The notes below the pieces were generated by a model. It was not told the DNA's origin and ran no database searches. It worked only from the letters and a program-made list of their open reading frames with translations. From assembly GCA_002372175.1 (NCBI GenBank), contig DFIS01000057.1:1-40953 (forward strand): a stretch of DNA of 40,953 nt. The letters run 5' to 3'. Below are positions 13,925 to 22,343 of the stretch, one piece after another. Made by a program: the position numbers and the translations under genes. Within the stretch, counting starts at the first letter, position 1; every line of letters starts with the position of its first letter. Origin of the DNA: Solobacterium sp. UBA3691. GTDB taxonomy: Bacteria; Bacillota_I; Bacilli_A; Erysipelotrichales; Erysipelotrichaceae.

Positions 13925-14497
13925 TTATACGAGTCCGGCAAAAGCTCCGAATGCAATTGCCATGATCGCAGCAACGATCAGCGCAATAGGATTGCCCTGG
14001 AACGCTTCCGGGACATCATTGCCGTCAAGGCGTTCACGGATCGTCGCAAAGACAACGAGCATGAGCATGAAGCCTGCAGGAACACCGATGGAATTGACCA
14101 TTGTCTCAAGCAGATCATACTTCTGAGTAATGTTATCCAGTGCCACGTAGAGAACGGCGCAGTTGGTCGTGATCAGCGGCAGGAAGATACCGAGAGACTT
14201 ATACAGAGACGGAGACTGTTTCTTGATGAACATCTCAACGAACTGTACGAAGGATGCGATCAGCAGGATAAAGCAGATCAGCTTCATGAATTCCAGTCCT
14301 GTAGGTACCAGTACATAGTAGTACAGGAACCAGGAGAATACCGAAGCACCGAAGATAACGAAGGTAACTGCGATACCCATACCGACAGCAGAACTCAGCT
14401 TTGTGGATACACCCATAAACGGGCACATACCGAGGAACTTTGCCAGAATGATATTGTTGATCAGCATTCCGCTGAGGAATAATGTGAACAGATTCAT
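13925..14497 (-). CDS. rnfA: Rnf complex subunit RnfA
   Basis: 190-aa integral membrane subunit with six predicted helices. The family signatures LGMCPFMGVS (C25) and LPLITTNCAVL (C113) are present; in Rnf/Nqr these Cys belong to the intramembrane Fe-S site shared with RnfE. ATGA overlap with rnfE ensures coupling. Part of the ferredoxin:NAD+ oxidoreductase that pumps Na+ or H+ across the membrane. Confidence 0.95.
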   Translation of the reverse strand: MNLFTLFLSGMLINNIILAKFLGMCPFMGVSTKLSSAVGMGIAVTFVIFGASVFSWFLYYYVLVPTGLEFMKLICFILLIASFVQFVEMFIKKQSPSLYKSLGIFLPLITTNCAVLYVALDNITQKYDLLETMVNSIGVPAGFMLMLVVFATIRERLDGNDVPEAFQGNPIALIVAAIMAIAFGAFAGLV

Positions 14498-15240
14498 GCG
14501 TTAGCAGCCTCCTTTGCCTTGGCGGCAGCAGCTTTAGCGGCAGCTGCTTTCTCCTTCGCTGCAGCGGCAGCAGCAGCCTTGGCAGCCTTTTCAGCTTCCT
14601 TGGCTTTCTTTTCCTGACTGATCTTCATGCCGGCAACAGCAGCCGCCAGGATTGCAAATGTCAGGAAGGCACCTGTCTGTGTCGTGAATACCGGGATCTC
14701 AAAGCCGGCAGGGATCAGGCGCAGACTGAAGACCTGATTGCCTGTCATCGGATTGCTGAAATCAACGATGCCGGTACCGAGGATCTGACGGATCAGGGAC
14801 ATGGCAAGAAGGCTGAATGTATAGGACAGACCCATCATCAGACCATCTCTGGCCGAAGCCGCTACACCGTTCTTGCAGGCATATGCTTCCGCACGTCCGA
14901 GAATGATACAGTTAACAACGATCAGGTCAATGAAGGCACCGAGAGCTGAAAACAGCTGAGGAGTAAATGCCTGCATCAACATACCGACGACCGTGACCAG
15001 GGTAGCGATAATTACGATATATACGGGAATATGGATCTCATCCGGTGTCAGCGGCGCAATCAGTGATACCAGAATATTGGACAGGACAAGGACAACGATA
15101 ACCGCTACGCCCATACCGATCGCATTATTCAGGCTGGTCGTGATCGCAAGAGTTGAACAGATACCCAGATATAATCCGAATACCGGGTTATTAAATACCA
15201 TTTCCGAGAAGAAACTCTTCTTTTCTTTTGTCTCACTCAT
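14494..15240 (-). CDS. rnfE: Rnf complex subunit RnfE
   Basis: 248-aa membrane subunit, homologous to RnfA. Signature LGICSTLAITTSL (C28) and VNCIILGRAEAYACK near residue 110 provide the partner Cys of the RnfA/E Fe-S site. The membrane part ends near residue 205. It is followed by an unusual tail of about 40 residues made almost wholly of Ala, Lys and Glu, probably a long charged helix. AGGAGGTG lies upstream of the ATG, 11 nt after rnfG. Confidence 0.94.
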   Translation of the reverse strand: MSETKEKKSFFSEMVFNNPVFGLYLGICSTLAITTSLNNAIGMGVAVIVVLVLSNILVSLIAPLTPDEIHIPVYIVIIATLVTVVGMLMQAFTPQLFSALGAFIDLIVVNCIILGRAEAYACKNGVAASARDGLMMGLSYTFSLLAMSLIRQILGTGIVDFSNPMTGNQVFSLRLIPAGFEIPVFTTQTGAFLTFAILAAAVAGMKISQEKKAKEAEKAAKAAAAAAAKEKAAAAKAAAAKAKEAANA

Positions 15241-15251
15241 GGTCTCACCTC

Positions 15252-15764
15252 CTAATGTCCGGCATTGAATAATGCCTTGGCAGCGTCATAGCCCTGCTGG
15301 ATCGCAGTGGATGTCAGCGTAGCACCGCTGAGCAGCGGAGCCGTATCGGAGACTGACAGTCCCTCGATCTGACCAACATAGCCCTCATCGAAGCAGCGGG
15401 AACCGAAGCCGTCTGTTTCACCGTGTTCAAGAACCTTGAAGCCGGCTACCGAACCATCATCATTGAACGCGATCAGGAATGTAAATCCGTTGGAGTTATA
15501 ACCTACGTTATGGATCTTATAGATCATACCGAGGCCCTCCGCCTTATATACACCCGTAACCAGTTCCGTAGGATCTTCATAATCCGTGACCTGTGTGAAT
15601 TCAGCACCGGGGTAGATCAGTTCAAGATTCGCTCTTTCCGTAGCGATCTGCTGTTCCAGAATGATCGGTGCTGTAACGGAGTTAACACCGGAGAGGATCA
15701 GACCGCAGACTGCACAGAGGACACCGAGAAGAACAACTTTATAGATCGTAGATTCTTTTTTCAT
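15252..15764 (-). CDS. rnfG: Rnf complex subunit RnfG (FMN-binding)
   Basis: 170-aa subunit with an N-terminal membrane anchor and a periplasm-facing (outer) FMN-binding domain. The flavinylation motif SGATLTS near the C-terminus carries the Thr to which ApbE attaches FMN. The frame is open further upstream, but AGGAGG is 8 nt from the ATG at 15764 (MKKESTIYKVV); the ATG two codons earlier is too close to it. The stop of rnfD lies just upstream (14 nt). It is a second FMN domain besides the one fused to RnfD. Confidence 0.92.
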   Translation of the reverse strand: MKKESTIYKVVLLGVLCAVCGLILSGVNSVTAPIILEQQIATERANLELIYPGAEFTQVTDYEDPTELVTGVYKAEGLGMIYKIHNVGYNSNGFTFLIAFNDDGSVAGFKVLEHGETDGFGSRCFDEGYVGQIEGLSVSDTAPLLSGATLTSTAIQQGYDAAKALFNAGH

Positions 15765-15777
15765 CTTCATCCCCTCC

Positions 15778-17247
15778 TCAGTTGCCGGCAGCCGCATTCA
15801 AAGCAGCTTTAACCATTGCATTCACGGAACTGCTGGTCCATGTAGCACTGGTTACCGTATGCAGTTCCGTATCCAGCGTAGCACCCTTAAACGCATTGAG
15901 AGCACGCTTGCTGGTAGCCGTATCACCGATACCTTCCGTATCACCGAAGTTCTTCAGCACGACCTTGGCAACACTCTGTGTTGCAAGATCGACCGTGATC
16001 TCCAGCTCATTGCGGGAATATTCATGACCGCTGGAAGAAGCGATACCATCGGGATCGATCAGACCGAAACCGTCAGCACTGACATGGTAGACAGCTGTAC
16101 TGCCGTCATTGGAGATCTCTTCGACCTCTACCTTGTACTGATCATCACCGGCATCTGCAGAAGCAGGCGCAGCAGCAGGAGCTTTCTCCTCCGCAATAGC
16201 ACCGACACCGAGAGCGACCAGAGACAGACATCCGCCGATGATCAGAACTTTGTTTCTGATCTTCGCGAAGTCCTTGATCTGGCTGCCTTCCATGATCTTG
16301 TCGATTGCCGGTGTCATCATGTTCATCAGCAGGATCGAATACAGAACACCGTCAGGCATGTTGGAACGCAGACGGAAGATCACTGTCAGCACAGCAGCAC
16401 CGATGGCGAAGATCACTCTGCCGGCGATCGTCACCGGTGAAGTTACCGGATCAGTCATCATGAAGACACCGCCGAAGATAACACCGCCGGCCAGGACATG
16501 GAACAGCGGATACCAGAGACCGCGTCCGCGCATCAGACCGATCACCAGTGTGATCACAAATACGCCGCAGATATAGAAGACTGTTGTCTGCCAGTCAATA
16601 TCCTTCCGCCAGATCAGGAAGGCAAAGCACAGCAGGATCAGCAGTGCACTCGTATTACCGATAACACTCGGATACCAGCCCAGGAACATCTGTCCGAGAC
16701 TGCCGAAGCCCTTATCAGCCAGGAATGTACCGAATGCCTCGTTGCTTGCCATCCAGCCGTAAGCCTTCATCGCTGCCGCCGGTGTAGCACCGGTCAGGAC
16801 ATCGGTATTACTGCCGGCAAAAGTATTCATCAGGATTGCTTCGCCGAAAGCTGCGGGGTTGAAGATATTCTGTCCGAAGCCGCCGAAGACCATCTTGCCG
16901 AACAGGATCGCGATCACTGTCGCAACACCCAGAGCATAAACACTGACATTAATTGAAGACATCAGGGTCAGGATCATACCTGTGACCCAGCCGTAAGATG
17001 TCTTGATACCGGTCAGTACATCCTGTTTTGTACACTTGTACCAGACTGCCTCTGTTGCCAGAGCACAGATGACGGAAACCGCCATCATGATCACGACACG
17101 AAGACCTGCCGAAGCACCAAGTGTCATGGAATAATACAGCACGGAGAATATTGTGATTGCGCAAAGACACAGTGTCAGATCGCGCATGATGCCGGAAGTA
17201 CTCTGAGGGCTGCGGTAATTAGGCGCGGGTTTGTATACCAGTTTCAT
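15778..17247 (-). CDS. rnfD: RnfD with fused C-terminal FMN-binding domain
   Basis: 489-aa protein. Residues 1 to about 350 are RnfD: polytopic membrane subunit with the flavinylation motif LTGATPAA (T155) and FMMTDPVTSP. After a short Ala-rich linker (about 353-366), residues about 367-489 form an extra soluble domain resembling RnfG/FMN-binding domains, ending with the motif TSATWTS (467-472, T469 the candidate flavin-carrying Thr; Gly of SGAT is replaced by Ser). Typical RnfD is about 300-350 aa. The fusion is in frame with no sign of a lost stop. Good AGGAGG upstream, 13 nt after rnfC. Confidence 0.9.
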   Translation of the reverse strand: MKLVYKPAPNYRSPQSTSGIMRDLTLCLCAITIFSVLYYSMTLGASAGLRVVIMMAVSVICALATEAVWYKCTKQDVLTGIKTSYGWVTGMILTLMSSINVSVYALGVATVIAILFGKMVFGGFGQNIFNPAAFGEAILMNTFAGSNTDVLTGATPAAAMKAYGWMASNEAFGTFLADKGFGSLGQMFLGWYPSVIGNTSALLILLCFAFLIWRKDIDWQTTVFYICGVFVITLVIGLMRGRGLWYPLFHVLAGGVIFGGVFMMTDPVTSPVTIAGRVIFAIGAAVLTVIFRLRSNMPDGVLYSILLMNMMTPAIDKIMEGSQIKDFAKIRNKVLIIGGCLSLVALGVGAIAEEKAPAAAPASADAGDDQYKVEVEEISNDGSTAVYHVSADGFGLIDPDGIASSSGHEYSRNELEITVDLATQSVAKVVLKNFGDTEGIGDTATSKRALNAFKGATLDTELHTVTSATWTSSSVNAMVKAALNAAAGN

Positions 17248-17260
17248 CTTTCCTTCCCTC

Positions 17261-18550
17261 CTACTTCTTCGCCATCAGAGACATATATCTCTTTGCTCTG
17301 CGGATGCCTTCCGTAACGTCGATCTTACTCGGACATACATATGTGCACATACCGCATTCGATACAGCTCATGACATCCAGTTTCTTCAGGGCATCGATAT
17401 TCTTGACTTTTTCCATTGCGTTGATGCGTACAGGCTGCAGTCCGCTCGGGCAGGATTCTGTACACTTGCCGCAGCGCAGACACTTGACCGTCTCGGGATC
17501 TTTCTTGACGAAGATCGTGAGACCGTTGCTTGCAGGACCGATCACAAACTGATCATTCGGGATTGAAGAACCCATCATCGGACCGCCGGCACAGATAATG
17601 CACTCATCAGAAAGATAACCGCCGCAGGCTGCGACAACATCGTGGGCAACCATACCGATCGGCACATAAACATTATGGGGATCCTTAACACCGTCACCGG
17701 ATACCGTCACATACTTATGGGTGATCGGAGCACCGTTGACCAGAGCATCACCAAGAGCAATCGCTGTCGATGCATTATTCAGGATACAGCCGGCTTCGAT
17801 CGGAAGTCTGTCGTATCTCTTCTTCGTCAGCAGATAGACCAGTGTACGCTCCCATCCTGCCGGATAGATATCCGGTACCGGACGGACTTCGATCGCTGTA
17901 CCCGCAAATGTCTTCTGCAGTTCTGCAATCAGGTCTTTCTTATCCTCTTTTACGGAAATGCATCCCTTAGGTGCCTTACTCAGTTTCAGTAAAGCCAGAG
18001 TACCTGTCTTTAAGAGATCAAGATTGGCAGACATGTTCTTGTAGTCTGCCGTCAGATAAGGCTCGCACTCAACACCGTTCACGATGAACAGATCAACGTT
18101 TTCAGGATTCAGATACTTGACATAGGTCGGGAAACCCGCACCGCCAAGACCGAGCATACCGGCATTCTTGACGAAATCGAGCAGTTCCTCACGGCTTACT
18201 GCCTCGTAGTCGATCGGCTCAAATGCGCGGACTCTCTCCTGCTTGTGATCGTTCTGGATCTTCAGATGGTCAGCCATCTTCATGGAAGTTGTCATCTTCT
18301 TCTCGATTCCGACAACTGTACCCGAGACCGGAGAAAACAGCGGAAGATAGAAACGGTCATTTCTTTCCGCCACTTTGGTTCCGACCTTCACCTCATCACC
18401 GGCACTGACAAGTGAATTGCACGGGGCATTGCCGTTCATCAACGGCAGCCAGATATAATCCGGCTCCTCCACATGAAGGACTTCCTTATGATTAGTAAGA
18501 TCCTTGTGCCCGTCGAGGTGCTGATACATGCGTCCTGTTAAAATTGGCAT
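17261..18550 (-). CDS. rnfC: Rnf complex subunit RnfC (NADH-binding)
   Basis: 429-aa peripheral subunit. An N-terminal barrel-like domain precedes the GLGGAGFPT nucleotide/FMN-binding motif (about residues 133-141), an SLBB-type region and two C-terminal 4Fe-4S motifs, CLRCGKCTESCP and CIECGMCTYVCP. It exchanges electrons with NAD(H). First gene of the operon, GAGGAG upstream and an extended -10 promoter about 30 nt before the ATG. Divergent from apbE. Confidence 0.95.
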   Translation of the reverse strand: MPILTGRMYQHLDGHKDLTNHKEVLHVEEPDYIWLPLMNGNAPCNSLVSAGDEVKVGTKVAERNDRFYLPLFSPVSGTVVGIEKKMTTSMKMADHLKIQNDHKQERVRAFEPIDYEAVSREELLDFVKNAGMLGLGGAGFPTYVKYLNPENVDLFIVNGVECEPYLTADYKNMSANLDLLKTGTLALLKLSKAPKGCISVKEDKKDLIAELQKTFAGTAIEVRPVPDIYPAGWERTLVYLLTKKRYDRLPIEAGCILNNASTAIALGDALVNGAPITHKYVTVSGDGVKDPHNVYVPIGMVAHDVVAACGGYLSDECIICAGGPMMGSSIPNDQFVIGPASNGLTIFVKKDPETVKCLRCGKCTESCPSGLQPVRINAMEKVKNIDALKKLDVMSCIECGMCTYVCPSKIDVTEGIRRAKRYMSLMAKK

Positions 18551-18578
18551 ATTTCTTTACTCCTCTTCAGTCTAGAAA

Positions 18579-18587
18579 ATTATAACA
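18579..18587 (-). promoter_or_regulatory. Extended -10 promoter of the rnf operon
   Basis: Minus strand TG-T-TATAAT (TATAAT at 18579-18584), no good -35. Predicted start about 18572, giving a ~21-nt leader with GAGGAG. Confidence 0.6.
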
Positions 18588-18636
18588 TTATTTAATGCTT
18601 ATAAAAGAGATATCTCTATTTGTGAATACATTACTA

Positions 18637-18645
18637 TGCTATAAT
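18637..18645 (+). promoter_or_regulatory. Extended -10 promoter of apbE
   Basis: TG-C-TATAAT (18637-18645) on the plus strand. The expected transcription start falls at about 18652, only about 3 nt before the apbE ATG at 18655. No Shine-Dalgarno is present. Confidence 0.55.
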
Positions 18646-18654
18646 TTTCGCAAT

Positions 18655-19785
18655 ATGAAAAAATCATTTTTAACAGTATTTCTGATCGCCGCATGCACCC
18701 TCTGCGGGTGTACAAAAGCCCCTGTTTCGCCAAGTCCTGCCGCCCAGGAAACCCATAACGGCACATGTCTGGTCGGCTGCGGCTTTGACACATTCTTCAT
18801 GCTGAACGACATTCCCCTGCCCCAGCAGAACTTTGACAGTGTCTTTGAGGATGCCCAGAAAACGTTCCGGCACTATAACGATCTCTTTGATATCTATAAC
18901 GACTATGAAGGCATCAATAACCTGAAGACGATCAACGACAATGCCGGCATACAGCCTGTGGAAGTCGAGGATGTGATCATTGAAATGCTTGAGGAGGCAA
19001 AACTGTATACCGAATTATCCGGCGGTGCTTTCGATATCACGATCGGTTCTCTGCTTTCGGTATGGCATGAATACCGCACTGCAGGCATCGCCCTGAACGA
19101 AGCAGGAAAGAATGCTCCTGTACCCACTTATGAAGAACTCAGTGAGGCAGCACAGTACAGCGGCTGGGAACACGTCCACATCGACCGTGAAAACGGTACC
19201 GTATATATCGATGATCCGCATGTAAAGCTGGACGTCGGCGGGATTGCCAAGGGCTTTGCGGCAGAGAAGATTGCCCGGAGACTGGAAGCCATGAATGTAC
19301 AGGGCGGACTGGTCAATGCCGGCGGAAACAACCGCATGCTGGGGCCCAAGCAGAACGGCACGGACTGGCGCATCGGCATCATGGACCCGGAAAACAACAA
19401 TAACCGGATCGTCGTGAATATCTACGGTAAGATCTCGTCGGTGACCAGCGGCGACTATCTGCGCTACTATGTCGGTGAAGACGGTGTCAAATACCATCAT
19501 ATCGTCGATCCGGAAACACTGTATCCGTCACAGCGCTACCGTTCGGTATCGGTATTCACCGAAGATTCCGGCTTTGCGGACTGTCTGTCCACGGCTCTTT
19601 TCAATCTCAGCTACGATGACGGGATAAAGCTTATCAATAAATATAAAGATCTCTACCCGGAAGCCAGAGTTGAAGTCGTCTGGCTGATGGATAAAGATCA
19701 TACACCGGAATGTGACCGGTACTTTGAGACCAATGATTTCTATGTCATGTATACCGAAGGTCTGGAGGGACACATCAGTCACTAG
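18655..19785 (+). CDS. apbE: FAD:protein FMN transferase (ApbE), lipoprotein
   Basis: 376-aa lipoprotein. Lipobox LCGC with C19 at the end of a 19-residue signal (MKKSFLTVFL...). ApbE motifs: DVGGIAKGFAAEKIA near residue 192, VNAGGNNRMLG, and HHIVDPETLYPS. It transfers FMN from FAD to Thr in SGAT-type motifs; the rnfD-G and rnfG products next door are its probable targets. The start is taken at the lipoprotein signal; longer in-frame starts upstream would hide it. The stop TAG shares CTAG with the stop of the facing TetM-NYN gene, so the two genes overlap by 3 nt. Confidence 0.9.
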   Translation: MKKSFLTVFLIAACTLCGCTKAPVSPSPAAQETHNGTCLVGCGFDTFFMLNDIPLPQQNFDSVFEDAQKTFRHYNDLFDIYNDYEGINNLKTINDNAGIQPVEVEDVIIEMLEEAKLYTELSGGAFDITIGSLLSVWHEYRTAGIALNEAGKNAPVPTYEELSEAAQYSGWEHVHIDRENGTVYIDDPHVKLDVGGIAKGFAAEKIARRLEAMNVQGGLVNAGGNNRMLGPKQNGTDWRIGIMDPENNNNRIVVNIYGKISSVTSGDYLRYYVGEDGVKYHHIVDPETLYPSQRYRSVSVFTEDSGFADCLSTALFNLSYDDGIKLINKYKDLYPEARVEVVWLMDKDHTPECDRYFETNDFYVMYTEGLEGHISH

Positions 19786-22259
19786 ACAAACATCGGATCT
19801 ACAGCCTTGATCTGTGCATGCAGCTCACGCGCTGATAACCGCAGTGCCCCGTGCGCAAATATTGCGTTCTGGATCAGACCGTCGGAGGAAGCCACGGTCA
19901 GCCGGTACTTCCCCATCAGTTCTCTTGTAATTCTTTCGAGATATGCGTCTGCCGTCATATTCGAGCGGGTATAGACGACCGTCATATCTCCTTTTTTCAT
20001 TTCACTGCCAAGGCTGTCCTTTACCTTGTATCCGTCAAAGACCAGGATCACCTTCTGCTTCAGATATGCCTGATAACTGTAGATCAGATCGATCAGCTTC
20101 TCTCTGGCTACACTGATATTCTCCTGGGCTATATCATGGAACTCATCCCACGAAAAGATCATATTATACCCGTCAATAAGCAGACACCTGGGCAGATCCT
20201 CGGTGATCGTCACATGGTCGGGAAGCTCCGGTACTTTCTTTTTCTCGGGCGGACGTTTGTCGGGATTGCGGTTGTTTCCGGATGCCCTTGCCAGCACCAT
20301 ATCCATTTCTTCGTCACTGACCCGGTACGTCTCCCGCCGGTAGGTGCCTGCGGTTCTTTCCCGTGTATCGATATGCATATGCTCATCCGCAAGATACCAG
20401 GGGACATAATACCCGGCCCCGTGCGCACAGAAAACAGATCCCGTAGGATGGGCAATATCACGCTCACTGTCATAGCCGCTTTCAGCGATCAGTTTATCAC
20501 TGTCAGGACTTGGCTTATACCCTTCCGGCCAGGCATTGAAGATTCCCTGTCCTCTTGTATATGTGATCACTTCCCGCTGATAGTTCATCAAAAGACGCAC
20601 AGGTCCTGTGCCCCGGATGATCATTGTTTCATCTCCGGCATCTTCTACTGCTGTCTCGGCATGTCTTGTCTCCAGTTCATATAAAGCACGGCTCAGATAT
20701 TCCCTCGGCAGTGTCAGCACAAACCGGTAATACGGTTCCAGCAGGATACATTCCGCTTTTTTCAGGGCCTGCCGTACCGCCCGCAGAGCTGCTTCACGGA
20801 AATCACCGCCTTCGGTATGCTTCAGATGTCCTCTGCCGGCTGTCAGCACGATCCTTACATCTGTTAACGGTGAACCAGTCAGAACACCATAATGTTCACT
20901 TCCCGCCAGCGCCGCCAGGATCGTCCGCTGCCATACCGAAGAGAGAACATCACCGGACACCTCGCTGTCCACTTCGATCCCGCTTCCTTCCGGCAGAGGC
21001 TCCAGGCGTACATGTACCTCCGCATAGTGACGCAGAGGCTCAAAATGCCCGGCACCGTTAACCGGCTCCGCTATCGTTTCGTAACAGAAGATCTCACCTT
21101 CATCAAAGCTGACCGGAATGCCGCAGCGCTCCAGGATCCGTCTGCCCAGAATCTCCATCTGCATATCACCCATCAGACCGATACTGATCTCATTGGTATC
21201 GGGATCGATATGAATATTCAGCTGGGGATCTTCCGCTGCCAGTGCCCTGACCGTGCTTAAAAGCGACAGCAGATCGATGTTATCGGGATAATTCAGCCGG
21301 TAATGCATGAACGGTTTCAGCATCGGCTTGAACATGTTCTCTTCAAAGCCAAGACCGTCACCGCTTTCGGCATGCACGATGCCTGTCAGCACGCATGTCA
21401 TGCCTGCCCTGACTTCACTTACAGCCGTGTAGTTTCTGCCGTTATAGATACGGATCTGATCGGCTTTATCTTCGGCGGAGATCTTCTGCCTGGCTTTCAG
21501 GATACCGCCGGTAATGCGCACATGCGTCAGTCTTGTGCCCTTTTCATCCGAAGATATCTTGTATACTCTGGCTCCGAAGGCTTCCGGATAATTCTTCTCC
21601 TCACTGAAACGATCCAGAAGATCCAGCAGTTCCTCCGTTCCCTGATGCTTGAGAGCAGAGCCGAAAAGCACCGGATACATCTCCCGGTGATGAACAGCCC
21701 GGCGGATCATCTCCTCCGTAACGGTTCTGCCCTCGGTCACAGCTTCCAGCATCTGTTCGTTGACCAGCGCCAGTTCTTCTTCATCCGCATGCCGCAGATC
21801 AATGATACTGTCGCTGCAGTGACGGCGCAGATCCGCCAGCAGATCATCCTCCGTCGCATGGGCTATATCCATCTTATTCACGAAAAAGACAGCCGGCACA
21901 TGATACTCCTGCAGACACTTCCAGATCGTTTCGGTATGACTCTGCACACCATCCTGGCCGCTGATCACAACGACCGCAAGATCCAGCACCTGCAGGGCTC
22001 TCTCCATCTCACTGGAAAAGTCCACATGCCCCGGTGTATCGATGATATTCACAGAGGTATCCTTCCACGTAAAATGTGCTTCCTTGGTATAGATCGTTAT
22101 ACCGTGATCTCTCTCGGCATCGTCATAGTCCAGAAAAGCATTGCCGTGGTCAACTCTGCCGGCCTGTTTCAGATTTCCTGAACGATACAGAAGACTTTCG
22201 ATCAGGGTCGTTTTACCGGCATCTACATGTGCCAGGATACCTACAGTCAGATACTTCAT
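19782..22259 (-). CDS. Tet(M)-like translational GTPase fused to a NYN/Rae1-type RNase domain
   Basis: 825-aa protein. Residues 1 to about 630 match the ribosomal-protection GTPase layout: P-loop AHVDAGKTT (10-18), DTPGHVDF (74-81, catalytic His kept), NKMD (128-131), EF-G-like domains III-V (LLEPYYRF..LPREYLSRAL). The domain IV loop that in Tet(M) displaces tetracycline reads HTEGGDF (481-487), not the Tet(M) SPVST type, so antibiotic protection is doubtful. A region of about 55 residues with a Lys/Pro-rich stretch joins it to a C-terminal NYN domain (689-825; DNA 19782-20195) of the YacP/Rae1 kind: LLIDGYN (D696), VFDGYK (D742), TADAYLE (D771), ASSDGL (D793). Rae1 cleaves mRNA in the ribosomal A site, so this may be a ribosome-rescue GTPase with its own nuclease. 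No Shine-Dalgarno; start chosen at MKYLTVG. Confidence 0.88.
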   Translation of the reverse strand: MKYLTVGILAHVDAGKTTLIESLLYRSGNLKQAGRVDHGNAFLDYDDAERDHGITIYTKEAHFTWKDTSVNIIDTPGHVDFSSEMERALQVLDLAVVVISGQDGVQSHTETIWKCLQEYHVPAVFFVNKMDIAHATEDDLLADLRRHCSDSIIDLRHADEEELALVNEQMLEAVTEGRTVTEEMIRRAVHHREMYPVLFGSALKHQGTEELLDLLDRFSEEKNYPEAFGARVYKISSDEKGTRLTHVRITGGILKARQKISAEDKADQIRIYNGRNYTAVSEVRAGMTCVLTGIVHAESGDGLGFEENMFKPMLKPFMHYRLNYPDNIDLLSLLSTVRALAAEDPQLNIHIDPDTNEISIGLMGDMQMEILGRRILERCGIPVSFDEGEIFCYETIAEPVNGAGHFEPLRHYAEVHVRLEPLPEGSGIEVDSEVSGDVLSSVWQRTILAALAGSEHYGVLTGSPLTDVRIVLTAGRGHLKHTEGGDFREAALRAVRQALKKAECILLEPYYRFVLTLPREYLSRALYELETRHAETAVEDAGDETMIIRGTGPVRLLMNYQREVITYTRGQGIFNAWPEGYKPSPDSDKLIAESGYDSERDIAHPTGSVFCAHGAGYYVPWYLADEHMHIDTRERTAGTYRRETYRVSDEEMDMVLARASGNNRNPDKRPPEKKKVPELPDHVTITEDLPRCLLIDGYNMIFSWDEFHDIAQENISVAREKLIDLIYSYQAYLKQKVILVFDGYKVKDSLGSEMKKGDMTVVYTRSNMTADAYLERITRELMGKYRLTVASSDGLIQNAIFAHGALRLSARELHAQIKAVDPMFV

Positions 22260-22265
22260 GGTATT

Positions 22266-22300
22266 CATTGTACAGGAATACATCTGCTGTTGTAAAAAGA
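22266..22300 (-). promoter_or_regulatory. Putative promoter of the TetM-NYN gene
   Basis: Minus strand TTACAA, 17-nt spacer, TACAAT ending about 7 nt before the ATG at 22259. The predicted start is at or near the ATG, so the message would be near-leaderless. The region overlaps the T-run of the upstream terminator. Confidence 0.4.
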
Positions 22301-22326
22301 AAAGCTCACCCCCTTCCGGGATGAGC
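22291..22326 (-). terminator. Terminator of the two-repeat lipoprotein gene
   Basis: Minus-strand 9-bp stem GCTCATCCC / GGGGTGAGC with a short purine loop (22304-22326), followed by TTTTCTTTTT. Confidence 0.85.
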
Positions 22327-22343
22327 AGTCTTACAGAATTCTC

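Noticed and set aside
19782..22259. Tetracycline resistance determinant
   Set aside because: The GTPase resembles Tet(M), but the domain IV loop differs and a nuclease domain is attached, so resistance should not be claimed from sequence.
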